A DNA stretch of 64,000 nucleotides from Candidatus Nitrosocosmicus agrestis (GTDB lineage Archaea; Thermoproteota; Nitrososphaeria; Nitrososphaerales; Nitrososphaeraceae), in the NCBI RefSeq assembly GCF_008389435.1, contig NZ_VUYS01000003.1, positions 1 to 64,000 of the forward strand, written 5' to 3'. Positions 61,907-64,000 of the stretch are shown piece after piece. Position 1 is the stretch's first letter. Each line of letters begins with the position of its first letter. The position numbers were made by a program, and so were the translations under genes. The notes under the pieces were generated by a model, which was given only the letters and a program-made list of their open reading frames with translations, was not told where the DNA came from and did no database searches.

Positions 61907-62767
61907 TTAATCGATCTTCAAGGTCTTGTTTGCCACAACAAGACCAGTTAGTGTCATAATACCTGCAAATATTAGCAAATAGTAAAAGTAGATCCAGTTG
62001 ACACCTGAAAGATTTCCGGATATAATTATTTCTCTACCAAACGATGATGAAAATGAAACTGGATTGAGATTAGATATAAAAAGCATCCAAGGTGGAAAAT
62101 TGTCATTTGGAAATAAAGCAGTGCTTGCGAACATTAAAGGTAAATTTATAAAATTCGATATAACCGTTGGAATCTGCCAGTCAGAACTGGTCATCGTTAG
62201 AATGAGATATATGGAAGATAAACCCAAACTCAGCAGCAATAATGAAATCATGAACATTATGATTCCGTACGCGTCTGGGATTTGAACCCCTAAAATTATC
62301 ACTCCTAGAAATACTATAGGTACTTGAAGCATACCTCTTGAAGTAGCTCCAAATACTTTTGATAGGAAAATAATATAGTTCCTCGTCGGAGAGACCATAA
62401 TTCTTCGAACATATCCAGATTTCTTGTCTTGGATTAAGCTTAAGGAACTAAACATTCCTACAAACAGCATAGATGTAGAAAGTTGACCGGCAAGCAAAAA
62501 TGCAATGTAATTGTCGGTATGAAAAAAGTCTTGAAGGAATTCGAGGGGTGCAAAGGCAAAACTACTTCCAAAGAATACTATCCATAATAGTGGCTGTACT
62601 ATACTGAGTACGATTACGGCAGGATTTCTGAAAGTATTTTTTATTTCTCTTACATAAAGACCAATGAATTGATTAAAAGACCTAACGATTTTAAACAATG
62701 AGATCGATTTTTTATTGTCCATTTTCTTATTCTTGGTTATGTTATCGTACAGTTTCAATCTCTTCAA
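61907..62767 (-). CDS. ABC-2 type exporter permease
   Basis: 286 residues with about six membrane helices in the ABC-2/DrrB arrangement. The N-terminal segment FIGLYVREIKNTFRNPAVIVL precedes the first helix, then VQPLLWIVFFGSSFAFAP. The typical KKSGYVRRIMVSPTRNYII loop and P-N-x-x-FPPWM segment before the last helices (LTGLVVANKTLKI end) follow. It forms the membrane channel of a drug-, lipid- or polysaccharide-type exporter. Its start overlaps the ATPase gene by 26 bases. The substrate is unknown. Confidence 0.9.
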   Translation of the reverse strand: MKRLKLYDNITKNKKMDNKKSISLFKIVRSFNQFIGLYVREIKNTFRNPAVIVLSIVQPLLWIVFFGSSFAFAPLEFLQDFFHTDNYIAFLLAGQLSTSMLFVGMFSSLSLIQDKKSGYVRRIMVSPTRNYIIFLSKVFGATSRGMLQVPIVFLGVIILGVQIPDAYGIIMFMISLLLLSLGLSSIYLILTMTSSDWQIPTVISNFINLPLMFASTALFPNDNFPPWMLFISNLNPVSFSSSFGREIIISGNLSGVNWIYFYYLLIFAGIMTLTGLVVANKTLKID

Positions 62768-63740
62768 ATCTCTTTCCGGTGAGCTGAAGAAATATTGACT
62801 CTAAATTGGGTTTTTCGATCTTAATTGATTCTATATTATTACTGTTGTTAACCGTAATTTTTGAAATCAATTCTGACAAAATAGTCTCAGCGCTATTTAC
62901 TCTAAACCTTAGTTTCATTGATTTATCTATATCTGGTTTGATACTCTCTGCATCTTTTGGCAATCCAATCTGAGAGATTTCTAATATTCCTTCAATTTTT
63001 AGCAAATGGTCAAATTCAAATGTATTAAAAAAGGATATTTCAATGATGTCTCCCATAGAAAGCGATTTCAATTGTGTAGGTGATCCTTTCGCAATGATTT
63101 TGCCATTGTTTATGATTGCTATGTTGTCGCATAACGCATCTGCCTCTTCGATATAATGCGTTGTAAGAAAAATTGTAACTCCATACTTAGAGTTAATATT
63201 TTTAATTAGCCTCCATAATAGTTTTCGAGTACTTACATCTAGTCCAATCGTAGGTTCATCCATAAATAAAATTTTAGGATCATGCAACAAGGCCATTATG
63301 ATCTCTAGTTTTTTTTTCATTCCCGTCGATAATTTCCCAACTCTTTTTTGGTCTACATCTTTTAACTCCAAGTATTCAAGAAGATTAGTAGCTTTTTCCT
63401 TCCACCCTTTACCTATATTGTGTAACCTTGCTTGAATGTGTATGTTCTCCATTACTGTCAATGACTCGTCCAGTATCACTTCTGAGGAAATCCATCCTAT
63501 GTTCTCCCTAACTTTAAGTGATTGTGTATCTGCATCATGACCCGCAACATACGCCTTCCCTTTGGTCGGTTTGGTTAAACCCGTTAATATCTTTATAAGC
63601 GATGTCTTGCCTGCACCATTAGGTCCCAGTAATCCGAAAATGCTCTCATACTTTATTACTAGATCCAAATTATCAATCACCCTAAGGGAACCATATATTT
63701 TTGAAATCCCTTTGCATTGTATGGCGAGATTCTCAGTCAT
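62742..63740 (-). CDS. ABC exporter ATP-binding protein (DrrA-like)
   Basis: 332 residues from Met at 63740 (MTENLAIQCKGISKIYGSLR); the frame opens 7 codons earlier. Walker A GPNGAGKTS, Q-loop LTVMENI region, signature LSTGMKKKLEI, Walker B ILFMDEPTIGLD and H-loop LTTHYIEEADALCD are all present. A ~90-residue C-terminal extension, as in DrrA proteins, ends in SIFLQLTGKRFEE. It powers the permease encoded next. A perfect inverted repeat lies ~60 bases upstream. Confidence 0.93.
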   Translation of the reverse strand: MTENLAIQCKGISKIYGSLRVIDNLDLVIKYESIFGLLGPNGAGKTSLIKILTGLTKPTKGKAYVAGHDADTQSLKVRENIGWISSEVILDESLTVMENIHIQARLHNIGKGWKEKATNLLEYLELKDVDQKRVGKLSTGMKKKLEIIMALLHDPKILFMDEPTIGLDVSTRKLLWRLIKNINSKYGVTIFLTTHYIEEADALCDNIAIINNGKIIAKGSPTQLKSLSMGDIIEISFFNTFEFDHLLKIEGILEISQIGLPKDAESIKPDIDKSMKLRFRVNSAETILSELISKITVNNSNNIESIKIEKPNLESIFLQLTGKRFEEIETVR

Positions 63741-63802
63741 GGGGGAAATATACCGAACCAAAAAATGCTATCATTATTTAATTTTCTAAACTAGATAAAT
63801 AC

Positions 63803-63823
63803 TTTGGTCCTATTTGGACCAAA
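63803..63823. promoter_or_regulatory. Inverted repeat upstream of the ABC exporter (possible operator)
   Basis: TTTGGTCC (63803-63810) and GGACCAAA (63816-63823) are exact complements around TATTT. The pair lies 60-80 bases before the ATPase start on the minus strand, where archaeal promoter/operator elements occur. It also sits between the end of the oxidoreductase gene and the exporter, so a terminator is an alternative reading. Confidence 0.55.
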
Positions 63824-63831
63824 TAAACAAG

Positions 63832-63999
63832 TCAGTTTAACATGTATGGTATATCTGAACTACTAGTGGGATAACTATACAAAGTACTATTTCTAAGGTC
63901 AGAAGTAGTCAATCCTAGCTTGATTGCAAGCGAAAATATGTTAATTACTTCTTCTGCATGAGGACCTATCAAATGTGCACCTAAAATTTTGTCTGTTTC
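63832..63999 (-). CDS. Pyridine-nucleotide disulfide oxidoreductase, C-terminus (partial)
   Basis: The minus-strand frame from the window edge to TGA 63832-63834 reads ETDKILGAHLIGPHAEEVIN and ends TLYSYPTSSSDIPYML. That is the dimerisation domain of glutathione/mercuric-reductase or dihydrolipoamide-dehydrogenase-like flavoproteins: G-A-H-x-I-G-P-x-A-E and the YPT motif with the Ser. The exact member cannot be told without the N-terminal FAD domain and disulfide. The gene is upstream of the ABC exporter on the same strand. Confidence 0.8.
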   Translation of the reverse strand, partial: ETDKILGAHLIGPHAEEVINIFSLAIKLGLTTSDLRNSTLYSYPTSSSDIPYMLN

Positions 64000-64000
64000 G

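Overview
The window looks like chromosomal DNA of an ammonia-oxidising archaeon of the class Nitrososphaeria (Thaumarchaeota), most likely a low-GC Nitrososphaerales lineage such as Nitrosocosmicus. This is inferred from gene content only. Supporting signs are archaeal information-processing genes (TFB, TFS, RpoL, PCNA, Mre11-Rad50, HerA, S15, Pcc1), the archaeal mevalonate-pathway enzymes, a Rieske/cytochrome b/cupredoxin cluster, intron-bearing tRNA genes, TATA boxes about 25 bases before many start codons (leaderless transcripts) and frequent TTG/GTG starts.

Bases 1-17,000 are gene-poor. An IS6-type element end sits at 1-127. After it come an acetolactate-synthase-like enzyme, many short or secreted proteins (a cysteine-rich tandem-repeat protein, a cupredoxin, a Cache sensor fragment, small exported proteins), a membrane-bound SDR protein, small zinc-binding proteins, and intergenic stretches over 1 kb. 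One membrane-protein gene at 17.5 kb is frameshifted.

Bases 18,000-28,000 hold a UbiD-family decarboxylase with a PAC4-like chaperone, then the DNA-end-processing block mre11-rad50-(zinc protein)-herA, an IMPase/FBPase-family phosphatase and a C2H2 protein. No NurA is seen beside HerA. At 28.6 kb lies a complete 670-bp IS6-type element with 16-bp terminal repeats and an 8-bp target duplication. Its transposase is broken by a 4-bp insertion.

Bases 29,500-38,900 hold malic enzyme, a TFB paralogue with a degenerate zinc ribbon divergent from a ribbon-helix-helix regulator, small regulators (REC, FilR1-type HTH, stand-alone Lrp sensor domain), an eroded IS6 relic (about 35.0-35.4 kb), a tRNA-Asp gene with a D-loop intron, and a rhomboid protease.

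Bases 39,000-42,000 encode complex III (Rieske, cytochrome b) with a membrane-anchored cupredoxin. Bases 43,200-47,100 (minus strand) form the operon S15, RecJ/Cdc45-like, Pcc1, SerRS. Bases 48,400-54,000 hold a TtuA-like tRNA thiolase, both subunits of phosphomevalonate dehydratase (which with the UbiD gene would supply the archaeal mevalonate pathway), a broken DUF763 gene and AsnRS. Bases 56,000-57,500 carry rpoL-tfs-pcn, followed by aspartokinase and cobJ.

Bases 60,600-64,000 contain a tRNA-Gly(TCC) gene apparently interrupted by two introns (anticodon loop and T arm), a PhnB/VOC pseudogene with three in-frame stops but no frameshift, a drug-type ABC exporter preceded by a perfect inverted repeat, and the C-terminus of a flavin disulfide oxidoreductase.

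No CRISPR array, phage or obvious defence island was found. The least ordinary features are the two intron-bearing tRNAs, the three generations of one IS6 family, the frame-preserved pseudogene, and the split halves of the mevalonate pathway.
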